Of a stretch of 55,080 nucleotides of DNA, positions 1 to 25,228 are shown in pieces. The position numbers and the translations under genes are program-made. Position 1 is the stretch's first letter. Each line of letters starts with the position of its first letter. The notes under the pieces were generated by a model. That model was not told the origin of the DNA. It saw nothing but the letters and a program-made list of their open reading frames with translations, and made no database searches. This DNA is from Bacillus sp. ISL-51. Its GTDB lineage: Bacteria; Bacillota; Bacilli; Bacillales; Bacillaceae. Location of the stretch: the NCBI RefSeq assembly GCF_018613535.1, contig NZ_JAGGQB010000001.1, positions 1 through 55,080 on the forward strand, in the 5' to 3' direction.

Positions 1-3000
1 GATTTCCTGCGGCGTTTGTGCCGCTTGGCGTTCGAACATGGCATGAATCGTTTCATATTCAGGCTGCTCTGTTTCCTCAGAAAGCGGAGTGAGCAGCTGT
101 TCTTTTTCTTGCTGAGTCAAAAGTTCCATTTCTTCTATTTTGCTGTGCGGATGCTGCAAAATTTGATGTGTGAGATGTTCAAAATGTCCGCGAATCCGCT
201 CTACTTCTGATTGTCCATATTCATTTTGGTTAAAACCAAAGTGAACGGCGAGTTGTTCGCCAGGGATGACAATTACATTAAAATCGTAATGGGTATGTTC
301 TTCAATATGGAAATTCACGATATTTAATTCCGCAGCACCATGGCCTGCCTGTTCGACTTGTTGTCCAATTGGATAGTTTTCAAAGATCAGTATATGATCA
401 ATTAAGTTTTGCTTTTGTTCCGTTTGTGTCTGAATTTCATATAAAGGATAGGTATCGTATGATTGGGAAGCCAGTGCATTTTGCTGAACCATTTGCATCG
501 TATCAGCAAAAGAGCTGTCCTCATCGCAGCGGATGCGAACCGGAATGGTATTGATGAACAGACCGATCATCTGTTCCACACCAGGAATTTCCGCCGGCCT
601 TCCCGACACGACACTGCCAAAGACAACGTCATCGGATCCGCTATATTTCTGTAATAAAATTCCCCACAACGTTTGGATCAACGTATTTAACGTGACTTGA
701 TGCTGGTTTGCGATCTGCTGTAATTGTTTTGTCTGTTCTTGATCGAATTGACAGATGACATTGGTATAAGCATATGCTTTTTCTTCATGCTGCGGTCTTT
801 TATGAAGAAGCCTGGTTTCACCTTTATACCCTTCAAGATATTCGCTCCAGTACCGTTTGGCCGCTTCATGATCTTGACGATCAAGCCATTCCATATAGTC
901 GCTGTAAGGAGCTGTATAAACGGATTCTATTTCTTTCCCTTCTTGCAGGGCGCTATAATGTTCAAACACTTCCTTCGTGATAAGAGGCAGGCACCAGCCA
1001 TCCATGACAATATGATGGAAGCTCCAAATTATATGATATTTGTAATCTTCCATGCGGAAAATCGCTATGCGCATCAACCGATCTTGAGCCAAGTCAAATC
1101 CTTTCGCTTTATCTTCTCTTTGGTAGGATCGGATTTCATCCTCACGCCGGATCTTGTCCATGTCACGCAAATCTGCTAAATGAATTTGCGGTTTTTGCGT
1201 TTTATAGACAATTTGCAAAGGAATATCATTCCAGCCGCTATAAAAACGGGTTCTGAGCACGGCATATTTTTCAAATAAACGTTCCAAGCTTGCTGAAAAC
1301 CTTTCGATCTTTAACTCTCCCTGCAAATCAAAAGATGCTTGTTCGAAATAAGAACTTGAGTCCTCATCCAGCAAACTGTGAAACAGCATCCCCTCCTGCA
1401 TCGGAGTGAGCGGATACACGTTTTCGATCTCACCTGCATGCGGCAGTTGAAGAAGGAGCTGGTCCAATTCGTCAATGGTCATGCCTTTTAACAAAATATC
1501 GCTTGGCGTCAGTTCCGATTGTTCTTTATGAACGCAATGCTCAATGATTGTCCGAAGGCCGCTTTGAATAAATGAAGATAACCGCTTGATCGTTTCTCTT
1601 ACGTACTGTTTGCTGCTATAGTTAATCGTCAGCATCAACCGACCCTCGGCAATCATTCCGTTTATATTCAATACATACGGTCTGGCTTGATTCCCGCTCG
1701 AGTCTGAACCGCAGGAGTAAGAGGATAATTGAATCGCATGATGCTGCAAATCTTGATCAAACTGCCCCAGGTAATTAAAACTAATCTCCGGACTCATTTT
1801 CGCCGGCGTTGCCCCGCTTAAATACCTTGCTGCTCCATATCCGATCCCTTTATGCGGAATTTGTCGCAGCCCTTCTTTTGTCGTCTTGATATAATAAGAT
1901 ATTTCTTTGCCTGGGTGCGCGTGAAGCACAACCGGATACAGACTTGTAAACCACCCCACCGTGCGGGAGATATCCAAATCTTGAATGATCTGTTCTCTTC
2001 CGTGTCCCTCTAAATGAATCGGAATCTGTTCAAGTCCTGACCAGTGCGATATAGAAAGTCCCAGGGAGGTTAAAAGCAAATCGTTTATTTCAGTGTTATA
2101 AGCGCGATTCGCTTGTTTTAATAACAGCTCCGTTTCTTCTTTAGTCCATTCCACGGTTACCGTTTCACTGTCTTTTGAGGACGTATGTGTTTCATGAAAA
2201 TCTTTAGGCAGCGGTTTTACATCGGTGTGTTCGATCTTTGTCCAATATTCCTGTTCTTGCTTTAAGGTTTCACTTTGCGCATATTCTGAAAGCCGCTTGG
2301 CCCATAACTGGAAAGAGTCTGTTTTTTGCGGCAATTGAATCACTTGCCCATTCTCGGCCTGCCTGTAACCACTAACGATATCCTCCAGTAAAACGCGCCA
2401 TGAAACTCCGTCTACAATCAAATGGTGGATGACAATAAGCAAATGATCCCCATCTGTACATTGAAACAATCCGGCTTTCATTAACGGCCCGCCGCTTAAA
2501 TTCATACTGCCTTGTATCTCGTTAGCCTTAGCTTCAATGGCCTGACCCGGGTCGGATTCTGCTTTCAGATTCAGGACTTCAAGATGGTACAGCTCGCTTT
2601 GGGCGATCTCTGCATTCCAAGCCTCGTATCCTTTTTCCGTCTCCTGGAACGTCATGCGGAGCGCATCGTGATGTTCTCCAAGCTTTTGCAGTGTTTGGCG
2701 AAGCGGCGATTCCTGAAAGCCTTCCGGTGCATACAGCATGACAGCTTGATTATAATAATGCGGATCTATCGTTGTTTGATCAAAGAACCAATGCTGAATA
2801 GGAGTCAGGCTGACCTTTCCTTTAACTTCACCTTGATCGGGTATACGCAGATTCTGCTCGATATGCGGACTCAATTCGGCAATCGTTGCATATTGAAACA
2901 AGTGTTTGATTTCCATTTTATATCCGTGCTGATTTAATCTGGAAGACACTTGAATTGATTTAATAGAATCTCCGCCAAGATCAAAGAAATTATCCAGAAT

Positions 3001-6000
3001 GCCTACGTTTTCCGCGCCTAATACCGATTCCCAAGCAGAAACTAATATTTCTTCCACTCTTGTTCGGGGGGCCTTATATTCCGCTCTGTCCTGCAGCCGG
3101 AAATCCGGAGCCGGCAGCCCTTTCCGGTTTATTTTCCCATTGGAGGTTAAAGGCATTTTCTCCAGCTCGATAAAATAGGCCGGAACCATATAACCCGGCA
3201 GATCATGAGACAATTGTTCCCGGAGGCGGGATACCGTTAATGGCTGGCCGCTTACGTAATACGCACACAATTGTTTAAACCCATGGACATCTTCCCTGGC
3301 TATAACGACCGCTTCCTTGATCGCTTCTGCTTGAAGCAGCGCAGCCTCGATCTCGCCTAATTCGATGCGATAGCCTCTGATTTTGACTTGTTCATCCATT
3401 CTTCCTGCATATTCGATGTTTCCGTCAGCCAGCCACTTCGCTAAATCGCCGGTCTTATACATTTTGGCTCCGGGTACAAACGGGTCATCGACAAATTTCT
3501 CTGCCGTCAATTCCGGCCGATTCAAATATCCTCTTGCCACACCGGCGCCGCTAATATATATTTCTCCAGGGACACCGATCGGCACCGGTTTCATGTTCTC
3601 ATCCAGCACATAAATACTCGTGTTTGCTGCCGCCGTGCCGATCGGTACCGATTCTCGTCTGTCTTTCACGGAGTCGTATCGGTAAATCATGCATCCGACA
3701 ACGGTTTCCGTCGGCCCGTATTCGTTGCAAATTTCAATTCGGCCTTTGAATTGTTCATAAATACTTTGGGCTAACCGGGTGCTTAGATTCTCTCCGCCCA
3801 CAATCATTTTTCGGATAGCTGTTTTATCAGCGATGTTCATTTCTTTCAAAACCTGCAAATGGGCCGGGGTCAATTTAATGATATCTACTCTCTGGTCCTG
3901 CACAATCGATGCAAGCAAAGCTGTTTTATCCTCTCCGTCATAGACGATGATCGTATTACCTGTGATCAGCGGTGTGAAAATAGAAGTCACCGTTAGATCA
4001 AAGGAGATCGACGAGTACAACGGGAAGTTGGTTTTCTCGCCTTTTACATAGACCTCTTTCGCCCACCAAATGTAATTGGTCAAGCCTCGGTGCTCGATTA
4101 ATACGCCTTTGGGCTTGCCTGTAGAGCCTGACGTATAAATTACATACGCCAAATGATTTGCGTCACTTAGCGGTTCAAGGTTAGAGGCCTCTTCGTGATA
4201 GGAGCTTTCATCATCCAGTAAAACTGTGACGCCTTTATAGGTAAGCTGCTCCCGGACATCACGCTGCATCAAAACGATCCCGGCTTGGGAGTCATCCAGC
4301 ATGTACTGGATGCGGTCTTGCGGATATTCTGGATCTATAGGGACATAGGCTCCGCCTGCTTTTAAAACGGCAAGTATCCCTACCACCGATTCGATACTGT
4401 TTCTGGTGATGATGGCCACGGGATGATCCGCTTGCACGCCCTTCGCTCTTAACGTTCGCGCCAGTTGGTTTGCCCGCTCGTTGAGCTGCCGGTACGTGAG
4501 CTGTCTGTCCTTATCGATGACGGCTGCCTGATCGGGCGTTCGCTGCGATTGCTCTTCAAACAGTTGATAAACCGCCGTCTGCGGATATGGCGCAGACGTG
4601 TCGTTAAGCGTCTGAAGAAGGTGTCTTTTTTCGCCTTCCGTTAACAATTCCACTTGATCCACCTGGATATCCGCATCTGTAATGACTTGATGCAAGATTT
4701 GCATGAAATGTTCCCGAATCCGCTCCATGCTGTCCCGATCATACACTTTGGCGTTGTATTCAAAATAGATGTTAATCGCTTCACCCGGAATAACGGTTAA
4801 ATTAAAATCATAGTTGGTCTGTTCTTCCATTTGCACGTTAGAGATTGTGATAGATGATCCGTTTTGCTGACCAATGCTTTCCATATACTGACCAACAGGG
4901 TAATTTTCAAATATCATTAAATGTGTAATTAAATTTTGCCTTTGCGTTGTACGTGCTTGAATATCGTACAACGGAAACGTCTCATACTTTTGAGAGGCTA
5001 CGGCTCTTTCCTGCGCCTCTTTCATGAGCTCGGCAAAAGTCGTTCCAGCTTCACATTGGATTCGGACAGGAATGGTGTTAATGAATAAGCCGATCATGGT
5101 TTCTACGTTTGGAATTCCCGCCGGTCTTCCGGATACAACACTTCCGAAAACAACGTCCCGGCTTCGATTGTATTTCTGCAGCAAAACCGCCCATGCCGTT
5201 TGCAACAGCGTGTTCAGCGTGACATGGCGCTTGCTGGCCGTCTGCTTCATTTTCAACGTGAGATCGGCGCTTATTTCACATGTCACTTTCTCCGGAATGT
5301 AACGTTCATCTTCCGCCAGATGGTTGTCCTTAGGGAGGCCGGTTTGCTCTTCATATCCCTCCAAATATTGATCCCAATAACGCTTGGCCTCTTCCGCATC
5401 TTGCCGGTCGAGCCATTCAATATATTGACTATACGGAGTAATCGTCGATTGTTCAGGCTGCGTTTGCTGAAGCACAGCAAAGTAATGGTCGAATATTTCT
5501 TTTGTAATAAGCGGCAGGCACCAACCGTCCATTAAAATATGGTGGAAACTCCATATAAAACGATAGGTCGTTTCATCCGTACGAAGAATAAATAACCGCA
5601 TTAACGCGTCTTTCTCTAAGTCGAATCCCCGAATCTTATCTTCTCTGGCATATTCCTGAAGCATCTCTTCTTTTCGCGCTTCAGTCATCTCGCGTAAATC
5701 GATGAATTGAAATCCGATCTTTTTGGTTTTCAATATGATTTGCAGCGGCTGGTCTTTCCAGCCTCTGTAAAAATTCGTGCGGAAAATATCGTATCTTTGC
5801 GATAAGCCATCCAAGCTTTTTGAAAATGAATCGATATCTAAATCTCCATGCAGATCAAACGTCGTTTGCTGAAAATAAGCGCCTGAATTTGGATCAAACA
5901 AGCTGTGAAACAGCATGCCTTTCTGCATTGGCGTTAACGGATAGATATTTTCCACTTCGCCTAATTCACGCGTTTGCTCCAAAAGCTTTTCCAGTTCGTC

Positions 6001-9000
6001 TATCGTGATATCCTTTAACAGGATGTCGCTTGGCGTCAATGATGTCTGCTGTTGGCTTACGCAATGCGCAATGACTTCTTGCAGACTTTCTTTTAAATTT
6101 TTGGCAAAATGCGCCATGGTCGATCTTTCGTATTGTTTGTTGCTGTAGCTGAGTATCAGCGATAATTTCCCCTCTGCAATCATGCCATTCAAATCGAGCA
6201 CCGCCGTTCTCACTTGGTTTTCATTCATCGATAACCCTGCGGAATAAGGCGATACCTGCAAAGCATGATGCTGCAGGTCTTGGTCAAACTGGCCCAAGTA
6301 ATTAAACGAAATTTCCGGATTCAGCTGCAGGCTGTCAGCTTGAGGACGTCCGGATAAATATTTGATAACACTATAATTCATTCCTTTATCGGGAATACGG
6401 CGCAGTCCTTCTTTCACGGTCTTGATGCGCTGCGGCAGTTCTTTCCCTGCCTCCATCTTCAGTACGACAGGATACTGGCTTGTAAACCATCCTACCGTGC
6501 GAGTGATATCCGCATCCGGAATCACCGGTTCTCTTCCGTGGCCCTCCAAATTCACGACAACTTCTTCCATGCCTGTCCACCTGTGAACAGCCAGTCCTAA
6601 CGAGGTCAGAAGCAGATCATTGATGTCCGTGTTGTAGGCGCGATTCGCTTGTTTCAATAATTGCTCCGTTTCTTCTTTTGTCCACTGAATCGTCAATTCA
6701 TCGCTGTCTCTTAATAATGAACCTTCACTGATGTTATCCTTAGGCAATGGCTGCTGCTCCAGGCTTGAAAGCTCAGCCCAATAAGCAATCTCCTGTTCCA
6801 TGTCGGTTTCTGCCGCATATTTGGACAATTTCTCCGCCCAGAATGGAAACGAGTCTGTTTTTTGCGGAAGCCGGACCGTTTGTCCGCGCTCCGCTTGCTC
6901 ATAGCCGCTTGCGATATCTTCAAGTAAAATTCGCCAGGATACCCCGTCGATCACCAAGTGATGAATCGCGATAAGCAGATGATCTCCGTCCGGACATTGG
7001 AACAAACCAAGCTTCATCAAAGGCCCTTGGCCTAATTCCATGCTGCTTTGAATCTGGGTCGCTTTACTGGCAACAGCTTGGCCCGGATCGGAATCCCCTT
7101 TATAATTCAGCACTTCCAGGTGATACAATTCACTTTCTTCTGTTCCCGCAATCCGAGCAGTATATCCGTTCGGCGTTTTTTCAAAAATCATCCGCAGCGC
7201 ATCGTGATGCGCTGCGATGCGTTCCATCGTCCGGCGAAGCGGAGCCTCTTTAAAGCCTTCTGCCGAATATAACATGACGGCCTGATTGTAATGGTGTGCA
7301 TGCGGCATCTTTTGTTCAAAAAACCAATGCTGAATCGGGGTCAGACTTGTCCTTCCGTTCACTTCCTCTTGCTCGGCCATTCTGCTTACCGGCTCTACAA
7401 ACTGACTTAGTTCAGCAATCGCAGGGTATTTAAACAAATGCTTCATATCAACCTTGTATCCGGCTTGATACAATCTGGAAGACACCTGAATTGATTTAAT
7501 CGAATCTCCGCCAAAATCAAAGAAATTATCCAGAATTCCTATACGATCTGCCCCTAATACTTCTTGCCAGATGGACGCCAGCAGTTCTTCTATTGAGTTT
7601 CGCGGGGCTATGTATTCGTTTTCCGTCCGCGTTTTTTCTTCGGTAACAGGCAAAGCTTTCAGATCGATCTTTCCGTTGGAAGTGAGCGGTATGCGTTCCA
7701 AATGGATAAAGTAAGAAGGAATCATATAATCCGGCAGTTCACGGGACAATTTGGCTCTGAACTGCGCGGCGGTCAAAGAAGGCTCTCCGACATAATAGGC
7801 ATACAATTGCTTGGCTCCGTCTTCGCCCTTCCTCGCAACGACTGCCGCCTCACGAACCTCTTCCAGGTTGAACATGGCCGACTCCACCTCGCCAAGCTCG
7901 ATACGGTATCCGCGAATTTTTACTTGATGGTCGATTCGCCCCAAATATTCGATCCTTCCATCTGGCAGCCGTCTGGCGAGATCGCCCGTTTTATACATCT
8001 TTTGATCAGGGAGAAGCAAATGCTGAACAAACTTTTCTTCCGTCAATTCAGGCCGGTTGAGATAGCCGCGGGCAACTCCCGCTCCTCCGACATACAGCTC
8101 TCCCGGTACGCCGATCGGCTGGATTTGATGGTGCGCTCCCAAAATAAAGGCTTGGTGATTGGCCACCGGCCTGCCAATTGTGATCTGTTCATCGGCAGAA
8201 TGAACAGGCTCAAACGTAGATACCACGCTATTTTCAGTCGGACCGTATTCATTATTGAGCCGAATCTGAGGCTGCAGGGAAAACAGCCTTTCTGCGGTAT
8301 CAGGTTCGAGTTGTTCTCCGCCTACAACAACATGTTGAACATGAAGGAAGTCCTCTGTGTTCATCTGTTCGATCATGGCTTTTAACAGACGGGGAGAAGT
8401 CGAGAAATGAGTAATCCTTTCCTGTCTCAGAACGTTTTGAATCGCGAAAAGATCTTTGTTGTCTTCGTTAGGCAAAAGGTACAAAGTTGCACCCGAGATA
8501 AGCGGGCCGAAGAAATTTAAAATGAACGCATCAAAAACATAAGGGTACAACACAAGTACGCGATCCTCTGCGGAATGCCTGAAAAACGCTTTCTTCCATT
8601 GGAGTGAGTTCACAATGCCGCCGTGTTCAGCCATGACCCCTTTCGGCTTCCCTGTCGTGCCTGAGGTATAAATAACATAGGCCAAATGGTCGTGTTCTGC
8701 TATGGGTGATAACAATGAGCAATCGGCATGGTAAGATGTTTCATCATTCAGATCGATCGTCGGGCCGTCAAAGACGAGGCTGTTTTTGAAATGCCGCTGA
8801 ACAACGAGTACGTCTGCATTCGCATCATTCAGCAAATATTGAAGCCGCTCTTTTGGATATTCAGGGTCCAGGGGCACATAAGCGCCCCCAGCCTTCCAAA
8901 TGGCAATGATGGACACAATCATTTCTAATGAACGATCAGCCATAATGGCGACCAAAGTATCGGCTTGAACCCCGCAGTTTCGCAACGTTCTTGCCAAACG

Positions 9001-9897
9001 ATTGGCTTTTTCATTCAATTCCCTGTACGTCAGATGGCTGTTTTCGAACTTGATTGCTGCATGATCAGGCGTTCTTCCCGCTTGCTCTTCAAACAATTGA
9101 TATACAGTTCTGCTCCCGGGGTAATCTGCGTAGGTGTCATTAAAATCAAACAACATTTGATGTTTTTCCGCTTCGGGTAAGACTTCTGCCGTTTCGATTG
9201 CAGCTTGGGGCTGGAACAAGATCACTGACAACAAATGATCAAGATGGGACACGATTTGGTCCATATAGCGCTCATCATACAGATTGCCGTTATAAAAAAG
9301 ATTCAAATGAATCCCGTTGTTCTCCAAATCAAAGTGAAACAGCGTATCGGTTGCAGCGTCTTCCTTAAATTGCAAGGAATGAATTTCGTTGAGCGAAACG
9401 ACGGTATGAATCAACGGCATGCGATCATCGCCGTATTGCACGTTTAAATGCTGGACCATTTTTCGGAACGGCAGGTTTTGATTTTTCAGCGAATCATTAA
9501 CGGCTTCTTTTAGTTGCTCGAATACGGTTTTAAACGTGCTCTGGCTGCTAAGCGTATTTTTTAGCAGGACAATGGTGTTAACAGCTGAAGTGCTGCCTTT
9601 TTTCTTCGATACCGTTGGAATGCCCAGAATCAGGCTCGTTCGATCCGTATATTTATACAATAAGCATTCAATGCCTGCCAATAAAATCAAATAGGCTGCC
9701 ATTTCGGAATGATTAGCCATTGTCATTACTCTTTGAGATACTTCTGGAGATAAGGAACGGTAGATGCATTTTTCCTGATAGCCGGTACGGGCCAAAGCCG
9801 CTTTATCCGCAGCTTTAAAGTAAGGGAAGACACTTAGGCCATCCTCTTCATCAAACAGGTTATCCCAGTACGTTTCTTGATTTTTAAATACCGACAT
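1..9897 (-). CDS. ituB: Iturin-family lipopeptide synthetase, second subunit (ituB/mycB/bmyB), 3' part cut by window edge
   Basis: Adds D-Tyr2, D-Asn3 and later residues of an iturinic lipopeptide. It is open from ATG 9897 (SD GAGGTG) to the edge, 3299 codons; relatives have about 5360 aa. Visible order: a C-terminal half of a condensation domain (1 to about 215, no HHxxxDG); A1 (about 240-750; residues D-A-L-S-V-G-E-V-V, fits Tyr); carrier Ser about 798 (GGDSIKS); epimerase ([10 protein letters not shown] about 980); C (HHILMDGWC about 1453, the form seen after epimerases); A2 (about 1750-2260; D-L-T-K-I-G-E-V-G, Asn); carrier Ser about 2308; epimerase ([10 protein letters not shown] about 2490); C (HHIVMDGWC about 2962); first residues of A3. 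The domains match D-Tyr2 and D-Asn3. A3, which should be Gln or Pro and would name the product, lies outside. The gene begins 50 nt after ituA, in the same operon. Confidence 0.93.
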   Translation of the reverse strand, partial: MSVFKNQETYWDNLFDEEDGLSVFPYFKAADKAALARTGYQEKCIYRSLSPEVSQRVMTMANHSEMAAYLILLAGIECLLYKYTDRTSLILGIPTVSKKKGSTSAVNTIVLLKNTLSSQSTFKTVFEQLKEAVNDSLKNQNLPFRKMVQHLNVQYGDDRMPLIHTVVSLNEIHSLQFKEDAATDTLFHFDLENNGIHLNLFYNGNLYDERYMDQIVSHLDHLLSVILFQPQAAIETAEVLPEAEKHQMLFDFNDTYADYPGSRTVYQLFEEQAGRTPDHAAIKFENSHLTYRELNEKANRLARTLRNCGVQADTLVAIMADRSLEMIVSIIAIWKAGGAYVPLDPEYPKERLQYLLNDANADVLVVQRHFKNSLVFDGPTIDLNDETSYHADCSLLSPIAEHDHLAYVIYTSGTTGKPKGVMAEHGGIVNSLQWKKAFFRHSAEDRVLVLYPYVFDAFILNFFGPLISGATLYLLPNEDNKDLFAIQNVLRQERITHFSTSPRLLKAMIEQMNTEDFLHVQHVVVGGEQLEPDTAERLFSLQPQIRLNNEYGPTENSVVSTFEPVHSADEQITIGRPVANHQAFILGAHHQIQPIGVPGELYVGGAGVARGYLNRPELTEEKFVQHLLLPDQKMYKTGDLARRLPDGRIEYLGRIDHQVKIRGYRIELGEVESAMFNLEEVREAAVVARKGEDGAKQLYAYYVGEPSLTAAQFRAKLSRELPDYMIPSYFIHLERIPLTSNGKIDLKALPVTEEKTRTENEYIAPRNSIEELLASIWQEVLGADRIGILDNFFDFGGDSIKSIQVSSRLYQAGYKVDMKHLFKYPAIAELSQFVEPVSRMAEQEEVNGRTSLTPIQHWFFEQKMPHAHHYNQAVMLYSAEGFKEAPLRRTMERIAAHHDALRMIFEKTPNGYTARIAGTEESELYHLEVLNYKGDSDPGQAVASKATQIQSSMELGQGPLMKLGLFQCPDGDHLLIAIHHLVIDGVSWRILLEDIASGYEQAERGQTVRLPQKTDSFPFWAEKLSKYAAETDMEQEIAYWAELSSLEQQPLPKDNISEGSLLRDSDELTIQWTKEETEQLLKQANRAYNTDINDLLLTSLGLAVHRWTGMEEVVVNLEGHGREPVIPDADITRTVGWFTSQYPVVLKMEAGKELPQRIKTVKEGLRRIPDKGMNYSVIKYLSGRPQADSLQLNPEISFNYLGQFDQDLQHHALQVSPYSAGLSMNENQVRTAVLDLNGMIAEGKLSLILSYSNKQYERSTMAHFAKNLKESLQEVIAHCVSQQQTSLTPSDILLKDITIDELEKLLEQTRELGEVENIYPLTPMQKGMLFHSLFDPNSGAYFQQTTFDLHGDLDIDSFSKSLDGLSQRYDIFRTNFYRGWKDQPLQIILKTKKIGFQFIDLREMTEARKEEMLQEYAREDKIRGFDLEKDALMRLFILRTDETTYRFIWSFHHILMDGWCLPLITKEIFDHYFAVLQQTQPEQSTITPYSQYIEWLDRQDAEEAKRYWDQYLEGYEEQTGLPKDNHLAEDERYIPEKVTCEISADLTLKMKQTASKRHVTLNTLLQTAWAVLLQKYNRSRDVVFGSVVSGRPAGIPNVETMIGLFINTIPVRIQCEAGTTFAELMKEAQERAVASQKYETFPLYDIQARTTQRQNLITHLMIFENYPVGQYMESIGQQNGSSITISNVQMEEQTNYDFNLTVIPGEAINIYFEYNAKVYDRDSMERIREHFMQILHQVITDADIQVDQVELLTEGEKRHLLQTLNDTSAPYPQTAVYQLFEEQSQRTPDQAAVIDKDRQLTYRQLNERANQLARTLRAKGVQADHPVAIITRNSIESVVGILAVLKAGGAYVPIDPEYPQDRIQYMLDDSQAGIVLMQRDVREQLTYKGVTVLLDDESSYHEEASNLEPLSDANHLAYVIYTSGSTGKPKGVLIEHRGLTNYIWWAKEVYVKGEKTNFPLYSSISFDLTVTSIFTPLITGNTIIVYDGEDKTALLASIVQDQRVDIIKLTPAHLQVLKEMNIADKTAIRKMIVGGENLSTRLAQSIYEQFKGRIEICNEYGPTETVVGCMIYRYDSVKDRRESVPIGTAAANTSIYVLDENMKPVPIGVPGEIYISGAGVARGYLNRPELTAEKFVDDPFVPGAKMYKTGDLAKWLADGNIEYAGRMDEQVKIRGYRIELGEIEAALLQAEAIKEAVVIAREDVHGFKQLCAYYVSGQPLTVSRLREQLSHDLPGYMVPAYFIELEKMPLTSNGKINRKGLPAPDFRLQDRAEYKAPRTRVEEILVSAWESVLGAENVGILDNFFDLGGDSIKSIQVSSRLNQHGYKMEIKHLFQYATIAELSPHIEQNLRIPDQGEVKGKVSLTPIQHWFFDQTTIDPHYYNQAVMLYAPEGFQESPLRQTLQKLGEHHDALRMTFQETEKGYEAWNAEIAQSELYHLEVLNLKAESDPGQAIEAKANEIQGSMNLSGGPLMKAGLFQCTDGDHLLIVIHHLIVDGVSWRVLLEDIVSGYRQAENGQVIQLPQKTDSFQLWAKRLSEYAQSETLKQEQEYWTKIEHTDVKPLPKDFHETHTSSKDSETVTVEWTKEETELLLKQANRAYNTEINDLLLTSLGLSISHWSGLEQIPIHLEGHGREQIIQDLDISRTVGWFTSLYPVVLHAHPGKEISYYIKTTKEGLRQIPHKGIGYGAARYLSGATPAKMSPEISFNYLGQFDQDLQHHAIQLSSYSCGSDSSGNQARPYVLNINGMIAEGRLMLTINYSSKQYVRETIKRLSSFIQSGLRTIIEHCVHKEQSELTPSDILLKGMTIDELDQLLLQLPHAGEIENVYPLTPMQEGMLFHSLLDEDSSSYFEQASFDLQGELKIERFSASLERLFEKYAVLRTRFYSGWNDIPLQIVYKTQKPQIHLADLRDMDKIRREDEIRSYQREDKAKGFDLAQDRLMRIAIFRMEDYKYHIIWSFHHIVMDGWCLPLITKEVFEHYSALQEGKEIESVYTAPYSDYMEWLDRQDHEAAKRYWSEYLEGYKGETRLLHKRPQHEEKAYAYTNVICQFDQEQTKQLQQIANQHQVTLNTLIQTLWGILLQKYSGSDDVVFGSVVSGRPAEIPGVEQMIGLFINTIPVRIRCDEDSSFADTMQMVQQNALASQSYDTYPLYEIQTQTEQKQNLIDHILIFENYPIGQQVEQAGHGAAELNIVNFHIEEHTHYDFNVIVIPGEQLAVHFGFNQNEYGQSEVERIRGHFEHLTHQILQHPHSKIEEMELLTQQEKEQLLTPLSEETEQPEYETIHAMFERQAAQTPQEI
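3100..4510 (-). repeat. Asn adenylation-domain repeat, copy in ituB
   Basis: The second adenylation domain of ituB (roughly 3100-4510) is visibly near-identical to that of ituA (roughly 11580-12980), including the stretch around the D-L-T-K-I-G-E-V-G specificity residues and silent positions. Both use Asn. It is a long in-operon direct repeat, most likely from module duplication followed by gene conversion. The edges are estimated by eye. Confidence 0.65.
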
Positions 9898-9947
9898 TGG
9901 AGCACCTCATTTTGTATAGTTTAAAGAAAATAAATATATGCTTTTCC

Positions 9948-23116
<13,169 letters not shown>

Positions 23117-23189
23117 TAGCTCCCTCCAATCTTATTAAACAGGGATCCATAATCATACAAAATATCCCTATATATAGAATCGTAGCATG

Positions 23190-23218
23190 ATTATAACAAA
23201 TCTGTATAGAATACTTTA
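23190..23218 (-). promoter_or_regulatory. Candidate promoter of the iturin-family operon
   Basis: Read on the minus strand, a perfect TATAAT (23190-23195) is preceded by TG one base upstream, which makes an extended -10 element. The hexamer 17 nt upstream (TAAAGT, 23213-23218) is a poor -35, so an activator would be expected to help. DegU and ComA are the known regulators of relatives, but I did not identify their boxes. The predicted start, near 23183, leaves a leader of about 67 nt before the SD and ATG at 23116. Confidence 0.6.
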
Positions 23219-24216
23219 GGAGGAGTTATGTTCGTTTTTGCTGACGAACTAGATACATCTATTCATAAAATACAACATGGCACTAAGACCGAAAAAACAG
23301 TCTGGAAAAGCAATGATGAGAGCCTGCATTGAATAGCAGGTGTATAGCTCGACACGGCTGTGCGGCCGATCTTGTTAACAAGCATACCTGTCCTGAGTGA
23401 TGGAAAATACATCGGGCCTGCATGGAAGCCTATTACTGATCTTTCATCATTCAAACCATGACCGTGGTGCTTCATATGTATTAGGACCATTGGCATAATT
23501 GCGGCCAACCATTAAATATCTGTTGTTCGTTGTTAGCGGATTCGTTTGTATGTCTGGGAAGGTGTTGTGATTTGATTACGCTTGATTATAGCTTCTGCGA
23601 CAAGGAACGGATCTGGGTGAGGAAATTCGCATGGATGAATCAACATGGCAGGTCATATGAAGATCCTGCTAGATACGGGTACCGATTGACGCAGTAAATC
23701 GGTTCATAATATCTGCTAAATCGGGCAGCTGCATCATCATAAGAGGAATTTAGAACTAGAAGCGAATTTAGTACTTTGGTTCAGTCTTGTATGAAAACAA
23801 AAAGCTTTCAGTACTTTTGTATGTTTATATGGAATCAAGGCACGGACTCCCGCAATCTATTATTTGCGACAGCGTTTTGTGAATTCCCGAATATTTCTTC
23901 GGCTGATCCCTGTAAGAAATGTTTTCATTCTCTTAAAATATAGTTATTTTCAAAATACTGCTTCTTTTAAATATATTAATGAACATTCTTTTTTTAGCCA
24001 TAACTCACTTTATTGTAAACATTTCTGCATGATTCTCCAATTTCCTTTCGAATACCGTCAGATTTTGTCATTTTATTTATAAAGAACCCACTTTATATCC
24101 CTTTTAAATGAGAAGGAAAAATCCACAAAAAAAGATTCCTAATTTATAGAAATCCATAATAAATCTTAAAAGGACTCTTGTTTATGTCCCTCTGCATATA
24201 TCGTTTTCATCATTAT
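23219..24216. other. Long non-coding or degenerate stretch upstream of the iturin operon
   Basis: About 1 kb with no ORF I can support. Short open stretches occur in both strands: a plus reading ending at the TAA at 23695-23697, a plus reading around 23353-23457, and a minus ORF of 81 codons at 23263-23508. None has a usable ribosome site with a recognisable product, and they break up quickly, which is what a decayed gene or filler DNA gives. A perfect 12-bp palindrome (CTTGTTAACAAG) sits at 23371-23382. From about 23880 to 24200 the sequence is strongly AT-rich. Any upstream activator sites for the lipopeptide promoter would lie in the left part. Confidence 0.5.
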
Positions 24217-24265
24217 GAAACGGTCTGCCGCGAATGGAAAAAGTATTCGCAGCAGACCGTTTTTT
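24217..24265. terminator. Strong hairpin terminator
   Basis: The arms AAACGGTCTGC and GCAGACCGTTT are followed inward by the paired GCGAAT and ATTCGC, with one unpaired base on each side. The U-rich tail is best in the plus direction (six T). In the minus direction the tail is only TTTCAT, yet this is the first strong hairpin downstream of yxjF. It probably ends the yxjC-scoA-scoB-yxjF transcript after a 3' UTR of about 170-210 nt and may work both ways. Confidence 0.7.
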
Positions 24266-24275
24266 CCCGGCACGT

Positions 24276-24319
24276 CCGCACTTGTTCTAATGTAAATTAA
24301 AATCAAGTCACAAGTGCGG
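24276..24319. repeat. Perfect 10-bp inverted repeat with 24-nt spacer
   Basis: CCGCACTTGT (24276-24285) is the exact reverse complement of ACAAGTGCGG (24310-24319). Neither side is followed by a T run, so it is not a standard terminator. It lies in the 3' region of yxjF, next to the hairpin at 24217-24265. It could be an operator, an RNA 3'-end structure or a remnant of inserted DNA. No function can be assigned from sequence alone. Confidence 0.55.
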
Positions 24320-24431
24320 GATTGAATAAAAAAGCTTTTTCGCCTCCTGAGATTGTCTCTTTAATGATTAGACTAATTCATTTCATCATTATTTATCATA
24401 GGAGAGGCTTTCTCCGTAAATCAAGAAACGG

Positions 24432-25217
24432 TTATTGAGCGGTATAGCCCCCATCAAGAACAACGGCCTGGCCGGTGACGCCTTTTGCTTTGTCGCTGGC
24501 CAAAAATACTGCGTAATCAGCAATTTCTTTCACTGACAGCAGACGTTTTTGCGGAACCAGCGGGAAGATAACATCCTCGAGCACCCGTTCATACGGTACA
24601 TCCCTTGTTTCGGAAATGTCCTTTAACTGATTGCGGACAAGCTGAGTGTCCACATATCCCGGGCAAAGCGCATTGACCGTGATTCCGTCAGCAGCCCCTT
24701 CAAGGGCGCCCACCTTCGTTAATCCGATGACACCATGCTTCGCGCTGTTGTAAGCAGATTTGCCGAAAAAACCGATCAATCCGTTAACGGAGGCCATATT
24801 AATGATCCGTCCGAATTGCTGTTTTTTCATAATGGGAAATGCATGTTTCATGGCGATAAATGGCGCGGTCAGCATGACACGAATGAGCCATTCGAACTGT
24901 TCTGTGGGAAATTCCTCGATGGGTGCGACATGCTGAATGCCCGCATTATTAACGAGTATGTCAAGGCGTCCGAATTGCTTCTCAACCGTTTGCAGCATGT
25001 CGGCTACTTGCTTTTCATTTGTCACATCACATGTAATGCTGACTGCTTCACAGCCTTCCTCTTTCAGCCTTGCCGCCGCTTCTTTTCCCGCTTGTTCGTT
25101 TACATCAGATATGATAACGGCTGCTCCTTCACGGGCAAATTCCTTTGCGATCTCAAATCCGATTCCCCCGGCGGCTCCTGTCACAATAGCTGCTTTCTCT
25201 GTAAGCAAGGAATTCAT
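24432..25217 (-). CDS. yxjF: 3-hydroxybutyrate dehydrogenase, SDR family (YxjF)
   Basis: NAD-dependent cytosolic oxidoreductase, expected to interconvert 3-hydroxybutyrate and acetoacetate. 261 aa, the classical short-chain dehydrogenase length. Visible motifs are the nucleotide-binding TGAAGGIG (13-20), the NNAG motif (90-93), catalytic Ser143 in NMASVNG, and Tyr156-x3-Lys160 in YNSAKHG. The C-terminal region carries the usual LDGGYTAQ ending. The ATG at 25217 follows a near-perfect SD (AAGGAGGTG). It starts 11 nt after scoB and closes the operon yxjC-scoA-scoB-yxjF. Neighbouring acetoacetate CoA-transferase genes support the hydroxybutyrate assignment over other SDR substrates, but substrate choice is inferred from context. 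Confidence 0.92.
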   Translation of the reverse strand: MNSLLTEKAAIVTGAAGGIGFEIAKEFAREGAAVIISDVNEQAGKEAAARLKEEGCEAVSITCDVTNEKQVADMLQTVEKQFGRLDILVNNAGIQHVAPIEEFPTEQFEWLIRVMLTAPFIAMKHAFPIMKKQQFGRIINMASVNGLIGFFGKSAYNSAKHGVIGLTKVGALEGAADGITVNALCPGYVDTQLVRNQLKDISETRDVPYERVLEDVIFPLVPQKRLLSVKEIADYAVFLASDKAKGVTGQAVVLDGGYTAQ

Positions 25218-25228
25218 GACGCACCTCC

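Noticed and set aside
23371..23382. Palindrome CTTGTTAACAAG as a second BirA site
   Set aside because: BirA operators need two half-sites with a spacer of about 15 nt; this is a single compact palindrome without a biotin gene nearby.
23263..23508. 81-codon minus-strand ORF as a gene
   Set aside because: No SD, unusual composition, no recognisable motif, and it lies in the upstream region of the iturin promoter.
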